Assembly: GCA_038227745.1 (NCBI GenBank)
Contig: JBBRPS010000189.1
Coordinates: 1 to 13,970 of the forward strand
DNA length: 13,970 nt
Origin: DASPXY01 sp038227745
Lineage (GTDB): Bacteria; Planctomycetota; Planctomycetia; Gemmatales; Gemmataceae
Reading direction: 5' to 3'
Positions 13,921-13,970 of this stretch are shown here, piece after piece (positions within the stretch are counted from its first letter, which is position 1; every line of letters starts with the position of its first letter). Made by a program: the position numbers and the translations under genes. The notes under the pieces were generated by a model, which was given only the letters and a program-made list of their open reading frames with translations, was not told the origin of the DNA and searched no databases.

Positions 13921-13970
13921 GATCCGCCCCTCCGCGTTCGCTGGGTGATGGAACTTGCCCGCCGTATTAT

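Overview
The window is a high-G+C bacterial chromosomal segment with ten supportable protein genes and unusually structured intergenic DNA. The content suggests a planctomycete, most likely Gemmata-like. The clues are an Rne/Rng ribonuclease with a very long charged insert inside its S1 domain, a neighbouring DUF2344 (TIGR03936) gene, a regulatory-type PTS set with no sugar permease, a tandem amidohydrolase lipoprotein, and intergenic 7-base tandem repeats. This placement is inference from gene content; no rRNA or other phylogenetic marker is present.

Layout, left to right. (1) 35-2737, minus: a 900-residue lipoprotein made of two amidohydrolase domains, the second of which has lost key metal ligands. 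(2) 2738-3122: a divergent intergenic region with a perfect 32-bp inverted repeat. (3) 3123-3548, plus: a small secreted beta-rich protein of unknown function, followed by a terminator-like hairpin and a heptad repeat. (4) 3625-10514, minus: a co-directional block read right to left as hpf, PTS EIIA (ptsN-like), HPr, PTS enzyme I, DUF2344 protein, Rne/Rng ribonuclease. (5) 10515-10877: a divergent control region with a candidate promoter for each side. (6) 10878-11357, plus: a tandem-ACT-domain protein. (7) 11358-11560: a convergent gap filled by two hairpins, one about 113 bp long. (8) 11561-13288, minus: a secreted gamma-glutamyltransferase-family protein. (9) 13438-13716, plus: a small coiled-coil lipoprotein. 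(10) 13732-13920, minus: a 62-residue conserved-looking small protein of unknown function.

The central theme is the 3625-10514 block. Enzyme I, HPr and one EIIA form a complete phosphorelay with intact active-site histidines but no EIIB or EIIC in the window. This fits a PTS-Ntr-like regulatory chain rather than sugar import. It is headed by a ribosome hibernation factor and followed by an RNA-processing enzyme, so the block may tie nutrient sensing to ribosome and RNA economy (inference). The window shows no CRISPR array, phage, transposase, rRNA or tRNA gene. The least explained DNA is the intergenic repeats: two hairpins whose arms are themselves palindromes, one very long imperfect hairpin, and three heptad-repeat patches lying against gene boundaries.
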